Source of the DNA: JANOGU01 sp964499865
GTDB lineage: Bacteria > Pseudomonadota > Alphaproteobacteria > Rhodobacterales > Rhodobacteraceae
DNA length: 29,084 bases
Reading direction: 5' to 3'
Assembly (NCBI GenBank): GCA_964499865.1
Contig: CAZCPY010000028.1
Coordinates: 1 to 29,084 of the forward strand
Shown here: in pieces, positions 22,703 to 29,084 of the stretch
Numbering within the stretch: position 1 is the stretch's first letter
Layout of the letters: each line of letters starts with the position of its first letter
Made by a program: the position numbers and the translations under genes
Notes under the pieces: model-generated
The model's database searches: none
Told to the model about the DNA's origin: nothing
What the model saw: the letters and a program-made list of their open reading frames with translations, nothing else

Positions 22703-23461
22703 TCAGTTCAGGATCACGAAGCCCCGGGCCCGGAACTGCGCATCCGCCGCGTCCGAGGACAAGGCCCGCCAGAATGCCCGGTCCGCCGCATCCGCCGCCG
22801 CGGTCAGCAAGGCGACGGGGTAGACGATCGGCGGGTAGCTGTCGGGCGGAAAGGCGGCCACGACGGTCACGTTGTCCGACCGGCCCGCGTCGGTCGCATA
22901 GACGATGCCGTAGGGCGCCTCGCCCGCCGCCACCAGCGCCAGCGCGGCGCGCACGTTTTCCGACTGGGCAACGGCGGGCGCGACGCTGTCCCAGACCCCC
23001 AGGCGTTCCAGCGCCGCCTTGCCGTACTGCCCGGCCGGCACCGCATCGACCATGGCCATCGACAGCCTGCCGTCCCCCAAGAGCCCCGCAAGGCCGAAAT
23101 CCGGGCCGACGGCGACCGGGGCGGCACCCCGGCCATTGGCGATCAGCACCAGCGCATTGCCCAGAAGGTCGGCCCGCGTCCCGGGGACGACCAGCCCGGC
23201 CCTTTCGACCTCGTCCATCCAGGTGACGGCCGCCGACAGGTAGATGTCGGCCGGAGCGCCGTCGATGATCTGCCTGGCCAGCGCATTCGATCCGGCATAG
23301 CTGATCGTCACCGCATCCCCCGTGGCGGCCTCGAAATCGGCGGCCACGGCATCGAGCGCGTCCTTCAGCGAGGCGGCGGCGAAGACCACGACCTCTGCGG
23401 CCGGCGCCGGTGTCGCCAGCCCGATGGCGCAGGTCGCGGCAAGGGCGAGGCGGCGCGGCAT
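22703..23461 (-). CDS. modA: Molybdate-binding periplasmic protein ModA
   Basis: This 252-residue protein has a signal peptide (MPRRLALAATCAIGLATPAPA, cleaved near residue 22) and a mature region beginning EVVVFAAASLKDAL, the ModA anion-site motif. ISYAGSNALARQI and DIYLSAAVTWMD supply further ligand-loop residues, and later blocks PAGQYGKAAL, SENVRAAL and GIVYATDA match the family. The ATG has GGGAG a few bases upstream. It follows modE after 61 bases and feeds ModB/ModC. Confidence 0.94.
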   Translation of the reverse strand: MPRRLALAATCAIGLATPAPAAEVVVFAAASLKDALDAVAADFEAATGDAVTISYAGSNALARQIIDGAPADIYLSAAVTWMDEVERAGLVVPGTRADLLGNALVLIANGRGAAPVAVGPDFGLAGLLGDGRLSMAMVDAVPAGQYGKAALERLGVWDSVAPAVAQSENVRAALALVAAGEAPYGIVYATDAGRSDNVTVVAAFPPDSYPPIVYPVALLTAAADAADRAFWRALSSDAADAQFRARGFVILN

Positions 23462-23483
23462 GGAGACTCCCGTCGATGTGGCC

Positions 23484-23492
23484 TGCGGAACA
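23484..23492. promoter_or_regulatory. Shared 9-mer upstream of modA
   Basis: TGCGGAACA on the plus strand lies 22 bases before the modA start. The same nine bases, inverted, occur at 23913-23921 upstream of modE. It does not resemble the E. coli Mo-box and is only a candidate operator half-site. Confidence 0.25.
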
Positions 23493-23522
23493 TATCGGTC
23501 AGGCAGGGTCAGGGGGCAAGCG

Positions 23523-23885
23523 TTATCTTCCTTCGGGAATATCCCCCTGCGGCGCCTTCAGCATCGCCTCCAGCGCCGCGATGCGCGGCGCGGCGGCGCT
23601 GTGCGCCGTGGCGACGATGTCGTGATACAGGTGCAGCACCCGCAGCCCGGCCTCGGTCAGCCGCGCCCCGCCTCCGCCCGGCCCGCCGCGGCTGCGGGCG
23701 ACCAGCGGGTCGCGGAAGGCGGCGTTCATCTCCTCGACCAGCATCCAGGCGCGCCTGTAGCTCATCGCCATCTGCCGCCCCGCCGCGGCGATCGAGCCCG
23801 TCTGCCGGATCCGCTCCAGCAGTTCGGCCTTGCCCGGACCGAGCATCGCGTCGTCGAACAGGATGCGCAGGCGAAGGATGGTCAT
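23523..23885 (-). CDS. modE: Single-domain ModE-like molybdate regulator
   Basis: This 120-residue protein is the N-terminal winged helix-turn-helix of ModE: LRLRILFDDAMLGPGKAELLERIRQTGSIAAAGRQMAMSYRRAWMLVEEMN, followed by ARSRGGPGGGGARLTEAG. The molybdate-binding Mop/TOBE domains of E. coli ModE (about 260 residues) are absent, so it either senses molybdate differently or works with another protein. I chose the ATG at 23885 (MTILRLRIL). Longer in-frame openings upstream run into the tandem repeat at 23981 and have no support. It heads modE-modA-modB-modC. Confidence 0.88.
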   Translation of the reverse strand: MTILRLRILFDDAMLGPGKAELLERIRQTGSIAAAGRQMAMSYRRAWMLVEEMNAAFRDPLVARSRGGPGGGGARLTEAGLRVLHLYHDIVATAHSAAAPRIAALEAMLKAPQGDIPEGR

Positions 23886-23904
23886 TGCGGGCCCTCGGCG
23901 TCGG

Positions 23905-23922
23905 TTGCGAACTGTTCCGCAA
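23905..23922. promoter_or_regulatory. Inverted repeat upstream of modE
   Basis: TTGCGAAC and GTTCCGCAA are inverted copies, apart from one extra base, 20 bases before the modE start. It contains the 9-mer shared with the modA upstream region. An operator for ModE autoregulation is possible. Confidence 0.3.
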
Positions 23923-23980
23923 CACGGCCGCCCCGGCAAGGCCCCGCCCCGGCGGAGGGCCGAGGCGGCGCGGCACGCCC

Positions 23981-24050
23981 CCGTCTGGCCCCGTCTGGCC
24001 CCGTCTGGCCCCGTCTGGCCCCGTCTGGCCCCGTCTGGCCCCGTCAGGCC
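23981..24050. repeat. 10-bp tandem repeat (six exact plus one variant copy)
   Basis: CCGTCTGGCC occurs six times without change at 23981-24040, then once as CCGTCAGGCC at 24041-24050. The variant copy supplies the stop codon of the RTX gene (24044-24046, minus strand). On the minus strand each unit gives GGGG separated by six bases, a pattern able to form a G-quadruplex. It lies between the RTX stop and the modE start. Confidence 0.9.
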
Positions 24051-26962
24051 GCCGTGGCGGGCTGCCACCCCGCGGCACGCCCGTCACGCGGGCCCGGCCC
24101 CACAAAGGCCGCCCGCACCGGCGTCAACCCCTTCAGCGCCGACCGTCCGGCCAGCGGATGCGCGCGCGGGCCATAGCCTGCCACGCTGCCGGCCACCGCC
24201 TGCACCGCGGCCAGCACGGCCAGACGGTCGGGCAGGTGCAGCATGGCCAGCGCCGTCGGGCCGGGGAAGAAGCTTTCCGCCGGCGCACCCGCCGCGCTCA
24301 GCACGGCGTGGCGGTCAAGCAGGACGTGGTGATAGGCCACCCGACGCAGGCCGCGCGCGATGCGCAGCCCCGCCACCCCGGCCTCGGCCAGGTGGCGCGC
24401 GCGCACCAGCACCGGCTGCCCTTCCCCGCTGCGCATCAGGACGGCATGCTGCTGCGACAGCCGCAGCGCCACGCGGTTACCGAGCGCGCCCGGCGGCACA
24501 TGCACCGGCCGCCAGTCGGGGCGGCGGTCGAGGTCGGCCCCGGTCAGCGCCCGGCACCCGGCCCAGATCACCCGTCGCGGGCCCTCGGTCGTGGCCACCA
24601 TGTCACCCGCGCGCAGGGTTTCCACCGCCACCTCGCCGCCGGGCGTCAGGATCGGGGTCCCGGCGGCAAAGCAGGGGATCCCCATCGCCGCCATGTTGCC
24701 CTTGCCCGAGGCCTCTTCGGGCGAGACGCCCTGCATGACCACCCGCTCGCCGCCCGGGAAGGTCAGCACCGCATCGCCGGTGCCGTCGCCGTTGGTGTCG
24801 CTGACGGTCACGTCGCGCCAGGTGACCGGGTCGCCGTTCTCGTTGACCAGGCCCGAGACGTCCAGCCGGTCGACCGTGCGGCCGTCGACGCGCGTCATGT
24901 CGAAGTCGGTGACGCGGTCCTCGCCGCCGCCGCCGGTCAGTTCGACCACGTCGGCGCCGGCGCCGGTGGCGATGGTGTCGCTGCCTGCGCCCCCGGTCAG
25001 CGTGTCGGCGCCGTCGCCGCCGGCCAGCGCATCGTCGCCGCCGCCGCCCTCAAGCCGGTCGGCGCCTGCCCCGCCATCCAGCGCGTCCGACCCCGCCCCG
25101 CCCTGCAGCGTGTCGTCGCCCCGGCCGCCGAACTGCGCATCGTCCCCGCCGTCGCCGCGCAGCAGGTCGTTGTCGTTGCCGCCGTCCAGCGTGTCGCTGC
25201 CTTCCCCGCCGTCCAGCGTGTCGGACCCGTCGCCGCCGAACATCACGTCGTCGGTCGCATGCCCGCCGCCCCAGTCGGCCCCGCCATAGGCCACGACCAG
25301 CACCGGCGTGCCGTCGTCGGGGCCCTGCAGGGTCTGGTTGTCGCCGCCGTCGCCGGTCATCACCCGGTAGGTCACGCCGTCGAAGGTGGCGTATTCGACC
25401 TGGTCCAGCGTGTCGGTGCCGTCGCGGCCCTCGACCGTGTCGGTGACGATCAGCTCGCCGTTCGGGCCGCGGTCGAAGCTGTAGTCCCCGACCGGGCCGG
25501 AGAACACCGCCGTGTCCTGCCCCTCGCCGCCGGCCAGCACGTCATTGCCCGCGCCGCCGATGATGCTGTCGTCGCCCTGGCCGCCGAAGACGGTATCGTT
25601 GCCGCCTTCGCCACCCCAGCTGCCGAAGCTGTCGTTGCCGGTGCCAAGGTCGGCCCTGTCGTCTCCGGCGCCGCCGGTCACCCGGTCGTCGCCGCTGCCG
25701 CCGAAGACCTGGTCGTTGTCGGCGCCGCCGTCGATGGTGTCATTGCCGCCGTCGCCATAGATCGTGTCGCTGCCCGCGCCGCCGGTGATCTGGTCGCCGC
25801 CCGATCCGGCAAAGCTGTGCTTGGCGTCGCTGTCGCCTTCGTAGACCGACAGCCAGTCGCCGGTCGCGGGATCGCGCAGGGCCCAGGTCTGGCCGGTCGT
25901 CGTCTTGGCGCCGAAGGTTTCGCCCGGACCCAGCGTGCCGGACGACACCGGCGTGCCCGAGCCGTTGATCCAGTAGACCTCGACCGGCTGGGACGAGGCG
26001 TTGGTGATGGCGACGGTCGTCGCATCCCCGCCACCCGAGGCGTAGGTGTCGATGGTGGCGACCTGGATGTCGCCGCGGATCAGGTCGGCATCGTCGCCGC
26101 CGTCGATCGTGTCGGCGCCCGCGCCGCCGCTGATCTGGTCGCTTCCGGTGCCGCCGTAGACGCTGTCGGCGCCGTCGTCGCCCGACAGCGTGTCGGCATC
26201 CGCGCCGCCGAAGACCTCGTCGTTGCCGGTGCCGCCCTCGACAATGTCGGCGCCCTTGCCGCCAAGCGCCGTGTCCGCCCCCTGCCCGCCGCGCACGAGG
26301 TCGAAGTTGCCGTCGCCGCCGTCGAGCGAATCGTTGCCGCTGCCGCCATAGACCCAGTCGATTTCGGCGCTGCCCGCGATGATGGTGTCGTCGCCCGCGC
26401 CGCCGTAGAGGTCTTCGTAGATGTCGTTGCCGCCGCTGAGCTGGTCGTTGCCGTCGCCGCCGTAGACACGGTCGTAGCCGGTCGAGGCGGTCACCGTGTC
26501 GTTGCCGGACCCGCCGTAGACCAGATCGCTGCCGTCGCCGTCGTTCAGGCTGTCGGCGCCGTCGCCGCCCGACATCACGTCCGACCCCGCGCCGCCGAAA
26601 ACCGTGTCGTTGCCCGCGTCGCCCGACAGGCTGTCGTTGCCGCTGCCGCCGTCGAGGCTGTCGTTGTCGTTGCCGCCCGCGATCGTGTCGTTGCTGTTGC
26701 CGCCGAACAGGCTGTCGCCGCCCGCCCCGCCCTGCAGGCTGTCGGTGCCGTCGCCGCCCTGGGCGCTGTCGTTGCCGTCGCCGCCGTCGATCGTGTCGTT
26801 GCCCGCGCCGCCGTTCAGGCTGTCGTTGCCGGTGCCGCCGAACAGGCTGTCGTTGCCCGCCTCGCCCGAAAGCGTGTCGTTGCCCGCGCCGCCGTACATC
26901 GCGTCGTTGGCATTGGACCCGGCCGCGCTGTCGTTGCCCGTGGTTCCGTTGTACGTCGCCAT
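24044..26962 (-). CDS. RTX calcium-binding protein with VHL-beta-like insert and C-terminal Hint domain
   Basis: This 972-residue, probably secreted or surface protein is acidic. Nonapeptide RTX repeats (GGxGxDxhx) fill about residues 7-298, 387-480 and 565-670; they bind calcium in beta-roll folds. Between the first two blocks (about 305-380) lies a non-RTX domain with VEVYWINGSGTPV, TLGPGETF, TWALRDPATGDWLSVYEG, closely patterned like the von Hippel-Lindau beta domain. About 486-531 (VFSGPVGDYSF) is an RTX-associated beta segment. Residues about 760-905 form a Hint_2 domain: C764 in CFAAGTPI, then GDMVATTEGPRRVIWAG and QQHAVLM, as in many Rhodobacteraceae RTX proteins. No N-terminal signal peptide is seen, so type I secretion is expected, but no secretion genes are in the window. 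The gene is monocistronic, with an upstream AT-rich promoter region. Confidence 0.9.
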   Translation of the reverse strand: MATYNGTTGNDSAAGSNANDAMYGGAGNDTLSGEAGNDSLFGGTGNDSLNGGAGNDTIDGGDGNDSAQGGDGTDSLQGGAGGDSLFGGNSNDTIAGGNDNDSLDGGSGNDSLSGDAGNDTVFGGAGSDVMSGGDGADSLNDGDGSDLVYGGSGNDTVTASTGYDRVYGGDGNDQLSGGNDIYEDLYGGAGDDTIIAGSAEIDWVYGGSGNDSLDGGDGNFDLVRGGQGADTALGGKGADIVEGGTGNDEVFGGADADTLSGDDGADSVYGGTGSDQISGGAGADTIDGGDDADLIRGDIQVATIDTYASGGGDATTVAITNASSQPVEVYWINGSGTPVSSGTLGPGETFGAKTTTGQTWALRDPATGDWLSVYEGDSDAKHSFAGSGGDQITGGAGSDTIYGDGGNDTIDGGADNDQVFGGSGDDRVTGGAGDDRADLGTGNDSFGSWGGEGGNDTVFGGQGDDSIIGGAGNDVLAGGEGQDTAVFSGPVGDYSFDRGPNGELIVTDTVEGRDGTDTLDQVEYATFDGVTYRVMTGDGGDNQTLQGPDDGTPVLVVAYGGADWGGGHATDDVMFGGDGSDTLDGGEGSDTLDGGNDNDLLRGDGGDDAQFGGRGDDTLQGGAGSDALDGGAGADRLEGGGGDDALAGGDGADTLTGGAGSDTIATGAGADVVELTGGGGEDRVTDFDMTRVDGRTVDRLDVSGLVNENGDPVTWRDVTVSDTNGDGTGDAVLTFPGGERVVMQGVSPEEASGKGNMAAMGIPCFAAGTPILTPGGEVAVETLRAGDMVATTEGPRRVIWAGCRALTGADLDRRPDWRPVHVPPGALGNRVALRLSQQHAVLMRSGEGQPVLVRARHLAEAGVAGLRIARGLRRVAYHHVLLDRHAVLSAAGAPAESFFPGPTALAMLHLPDRLAVLAAVQAVAGSVAGYGPRAHPLAGRSALKGLTPVRAAFVGPGPRDGRAAGWQPATAA

Positions 26963-27083
26963 GCCAGAGCCCCCGAGGTTCCGGGACCGCCGGGCCGCTG
27001 CCGGGCCCGACAGGCCCCGGCCGGACGGCTTCCGCGCATCCGGCAGGGTGGCGGACCGGCACGCTGCCCGGACGTTCCCACGC

Positions 27084-27105
27084 GCGGGGCCCCGGCGGGC
27101 CCCGC
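27084..27105. repeat. Nine-base-pair hairpin in the RTX gene leader
   Basis: GCGGGGCCC-CGGC-GGGCCCCGC is a perfect nine-pair GC stem with a four-base loop, between the AT-rich promoter candidate and the RTX start. It would fold in the leader of that transcript about 120 bases before the start codon. Confidence 0.5.
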
Positions 27106-27129
27106 TTCGGGACCGTTGTAGCGGAAGGC

Positions 27130-27165
27130 GCGCTAAGCTTCGGTTAAGCCTACAATTTCACGAAA
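27130..27165 (-). promoter_or_regulatory. AT-rich island, likely promoter region of the RTX gene
   Basis: A stretch with GCTAAGCTT, GGTTAAGCC and CAATTTCACG stands out from GC-rich surroundings, about 170 bases upstream of the RTX start. On the minus strand TTGTAG and TTAACC (27142-27147, a CtrA-like half-site) are present. A single half-site is too little to claim CtrA control. Confidence 0.3.
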
Positions 27166-27210
27166 AATGGCGGGGTCGGGCGATTCAGGCTGCCGGCGCC
27201 CCGACCCGCC
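27160..27210 (-). terminator. Rho-independent terminator after uvrB
   Basis: On the minus strand GGCGGGTCGGG (27200-27210) pairs with CCCGACCCCGCC (27169-27180), with one bulged base and a 19-base loop, and is followed at once by ATTTTTCG. It lies 76 bases after the uvrB stop. The same bases border the RTX promoter region, so it separates the two genes. Confidence 0.7.
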
Positions 27211-27285
27211 GCACGGGCCCGGCCTCGCCGGCACGCCTTCCATTCGCCCGCACGGCAAGGACGGACGTGGCCCTGAAGGTCCGCG

Positions 27286-29084
27286 CTAGCGGCCCTTGCG
27301 CCGCTTGCCGCCCCTTTGCCCCGGCCGCCCTGCCGTGGACCGCCCGGCGCCCTTGATCGCCGTCTCGACCGCCTCGTCCACCGCCGACTGGCGCGCGAGC
27401 GGGTCGTCGGCCACCGCAAGCTCCACCGCCTCCAGCCGCTTGATCTCGTCGCGCAGGCGCGCGGCCTCCTCGAACTCCAGGTTCTCGGCCGCCTTGCGCA
27501 TCTGCGTGCGCAGGGCGTCGAGGTGGGCGGCGAGGTTCGACCCCATCATCGGCTTTTCGACCCGGGCCGTCACCCGCGACATGTCGGTGTCGCCCTGCCA
27601 GAGGCCGGACATCACGTCGTCGACGTTCTTGCGGATCGTCTCGGGGGTGATGCCGTGCGCCGTGTTGTAGGCGATCTGCTTGTCGCGGCGGCGGTTCGTC
27701 TCGGCGATGGCGCGCTCCATGCTGCCGGTCATGTGGTCGGCATACATGATGACGCGGCCCTCGGAATTGCGCGCGGCGCGGCCGATGGTCTGGATCAGCG
27801 ACGTTTCCGAGCGCAGGAAGCCTTCCTTGTCGGCGTCGAGGATCGCCACCAGCCCGCATTCGGGGATGTCGAGCCCCTCGCGCAACAGGTTGATGCCGAC
27901 CAGCACGTCGAAGGCGCCGAGGCGCAGGTCGCGCAGAATCTCAATCCTTTCAAGCGTGTCGATGTCGGAATGCATGTAGCGCACGCGGATGCCCTGTTCG
28001 TGCAGGTAGTCGGTCAGGTCCTCGGCCATGCGCTTGGTCAGCACCGTCACCAGCACCCGCAGGCCGCGGGCGGCCACGCGGCGGATCTCGTCCAAGAGGT
28101 CATCGACCTGGGATTCCACCGGCCGGATCTCGACCTGGGGGTCCACAAGGCCGGTGGGGCGGATCACCTGTTCGGCAAAGACGCCGCCCGCCTGCTCCAT
28201 CTCCCAGGCCGACGGCGTGGCGCTGACGAACACCGACTGCGGCCGCATCGCGTCCCATTCCTCGAACTTGAGGGGTCGGTTGTCCATGCAGGACGGCAGG
28301 CGGAACCCGTGTTCGGCAAGCGTGAACTTGCGCCGGTAGTCGCCGCGGAACATGCCGCCGATCTGGGGGACGGAGACGTGCGATTCGTCGGCGAAGACGA
28401 TGGCGTTGTCGGGGATGAACTCGAACAGGGTGGGCGGCGGCTCGCCCGGCGCGCGCCCGGTCAGGTAGCGGGAATAGTTCTCGATCCCGTTGCAGGACCC
28501 CGTGGCCTCGAGCATCTCGAGGTCGAACTGGGTGCGCTGTTCCAGACGCTGCGCCTCGAGCAGCTTGCCCTCGGCGATCAATTGGTCGAGGCGCTGGCGC
28601 AGTTCGATCTTGATGCCCTGGGTGGCCTGCTGCAGCGTCGGTCGGGGCGTCACGTAGTGCGAATTGGCATAGATGCGGACCTGCTTGAACACATCTGTCC
28701 TGGCCCCGGTCAGAGGATCGAATTCAACAATCGATTCAAGCTCCTCGCCGAAGAAGCTGAAGCGCCAGGCGCGGTCTTCCAGGTGGGCGGGCCAGACCTC
28801 CAGCGCATCGCCGCGGACGCGGAAGGCGCCGCGCGCGAAGGCCTGGTCGTTGCGGCGGTACTGCTGCGTCACAAGCTCGCCGATGACCTTGCGCATGTCG
28901 TAAGCGCCGCCCGCGATCATGTCCTGCGTCATCGCCGAATAGGTCTCGACCGAGCCGATGCCGTAGATGCAACTGACCGAGGCGACGATGATCACGTCGT
29001 CGCGTTCCAGCAGCGCCCGGGTCGCCGAGTGGCGCATCCGGTCGATCTGTTCGTTGATCTGGGATTCCTTCTCGATATAGGTGT
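27286..29084 (-). CDS. uvrB: Excinuclease ABC subunit UvrB (5' end outside window)
   Basis: The last 598 residues of the damage-loading helicase of nucleotide excision repair are present; the start and Walker A lie beyond the right edge. The visible part begins TYIEKESQINEQIDRMRHSATRALL, so roughly 100-150 residues are missing. It shows the beta-hairpin/domain 2 region, the motif II block FADESHVSVPQIGGMFRGD, RPTGLVDP, the helicase motifs INLLREGLDIPE and QTIGRAARN, and the C-terminal UVR domain (ENLEFEEAARLRDEIKRLE) that contacts UvrC. A Lys/Arg/Gly-rich tail follows. The ATG at 29037 is internal, not the true start. Confidence 0.96.
   Translation of the reverse strand, partial: TYIEKESQINEQIDRMRHSATRALLERDDVIIVASVSCIYGIGSVETYSAMTQDMIAGGAYDMRKVIGELVTQQYRRNDQAFARGAFRVRGDALEVWPAHLEDRAWRFSFFGEELESIVEFDPLTGARTDVFKQVRIYANSHYVTPRPTLQQATQGIKIELRQRLDQLIAEGKLLEAQRLEQRTQFDLEMLEATGSCNGIENYSRYLTGRAPGEPPPTLFEFIPDNAIVFADESHVSVPQIGGMFRGDYRRKFTLAEHGFRLPSCMDNRPLKFEEWDAMRPQSVFVSATPSAWEMEQAGGVFAEQVIRPTGLVDPQVEIRPVESQVDDLLDEIRRVAARGLRVLVTVLTKRMAEDLTDYLHEQGIRVRYMHSDIDTLERIEILRDLRLGAFDVLVGINLLREGLDIPECGLVAILDADKEGFLRSETSLIQTIGRAARNSEGRVIMYADHMTGSMERAIAETNRRRDKQIAYNTAHGITPETIRKNVDDVMSGLWQGDTDMSRVTARVEKPMMGSNLAAHLDALRTQMRKAAENLEFEEAARLRDEIKRLEAVELAVADDPLARQSAVDEAVETAIKGAGRSTAGRPGQRGGKRRKGR

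Noticed and set aside
23981..24050. CRISPR-like array
   Set aside because: Units are ten bases with no spacers between them, so it is a plain tandem repeat.
22658..27121. A 1487-residue open frame on the plus strand across the mod and RTX genes
   Set aside because: It is antisense to clear modA/modE and RTX genes; the product is repetitive Val/Ala/Arg text made by the opposite strand of the RTX repeats in GC-rich DNA.
27130..27165. CtrA-binding site upstream of the RTX gene
   Set aside because: Only one TTAACC half-site is present; the second half of TTAA-N7-TTAA does not match.

Overview
The window comes from a very GC-rich alphaproteobacterium, most likely of the Rhodobacteraceae/Paracoccaceae. 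Three things point there: a class I lysyl-tRNA synthetase, the chromosomal block infA-maf-RNase E/G-yacG-tRNA-Phe, and an SqrR/BigR-type sulfide regulator. Genes are dense, with many 4-base ATGA/GTGA overlaps. It reads as ordinary chromosome carrying several accessory metabolic operons; no insertion sequence, phage gene or CRISPR array is visible.

Left part (1-5067), housekeeping: a small secreted DUF4864-type protein and class I LysRS on the minus strand; a divergent TerB-like protein; then infA, maf, a compact RNase E/G, the small zinc protein YacG and tRNA-Phe(GAA) on the plus strand. Sulfur block (5443-9522): an ArsR-family persulfide sensor (SqrR/BigR type) diverges from two YeeE/YedE-type membrane proteins, a metallo-beta-lactamase-fold persulfide dioxygenase and a SulP anion transporter. 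A near-match to the SqrR operator lies inside the divergent promoter. The set looks like a sulfide/persulfide-responsive detoxification and sulfur-transport operon.

Central part (9806-20865), the most unusual region: a LysR-type regulator diverges from one tightly packed ten-gene operon. In order it encodes an allophanate hydrolase (AtzF type), a 2-oxoglutarate/Fe(II) oxygenase resembling plant 2-ODD-C23 (homoarginine-6-hydroxylase) proteins, a complete BMP-type ABC importer, two paralogous isochorismatase-like cysteine hydrolases (biuret/triuret/guanylurea hydrolase type), a 5-formyl-THF cyclo-ligase-like protein and an AtzH-like DUF3225 protein. One hydrolase gene sits inside the transporter genes. 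My reading is an import-and-mineralise system for an N-rich ureide- or guanidine-type compound, with an oxidative step and ending in allophanate. The substrate cannot be read from sequence.

Right part (20872-29084), all minus strand: a molybdate operon modE-modA-modB-modC with a single-domain ModE; a 972-residue RTX protein with a von Hippel-Lindau beta-like domain inserted in its calcium-binding repeats and a C-terminal Hint domain; and the 3' part of uvrB, with a rho-independent terminator. A 10-bp tandem repeat with G-quadruplex potential lies between the RTX gene and modE. Long antisense reading frames are composition artefacts.
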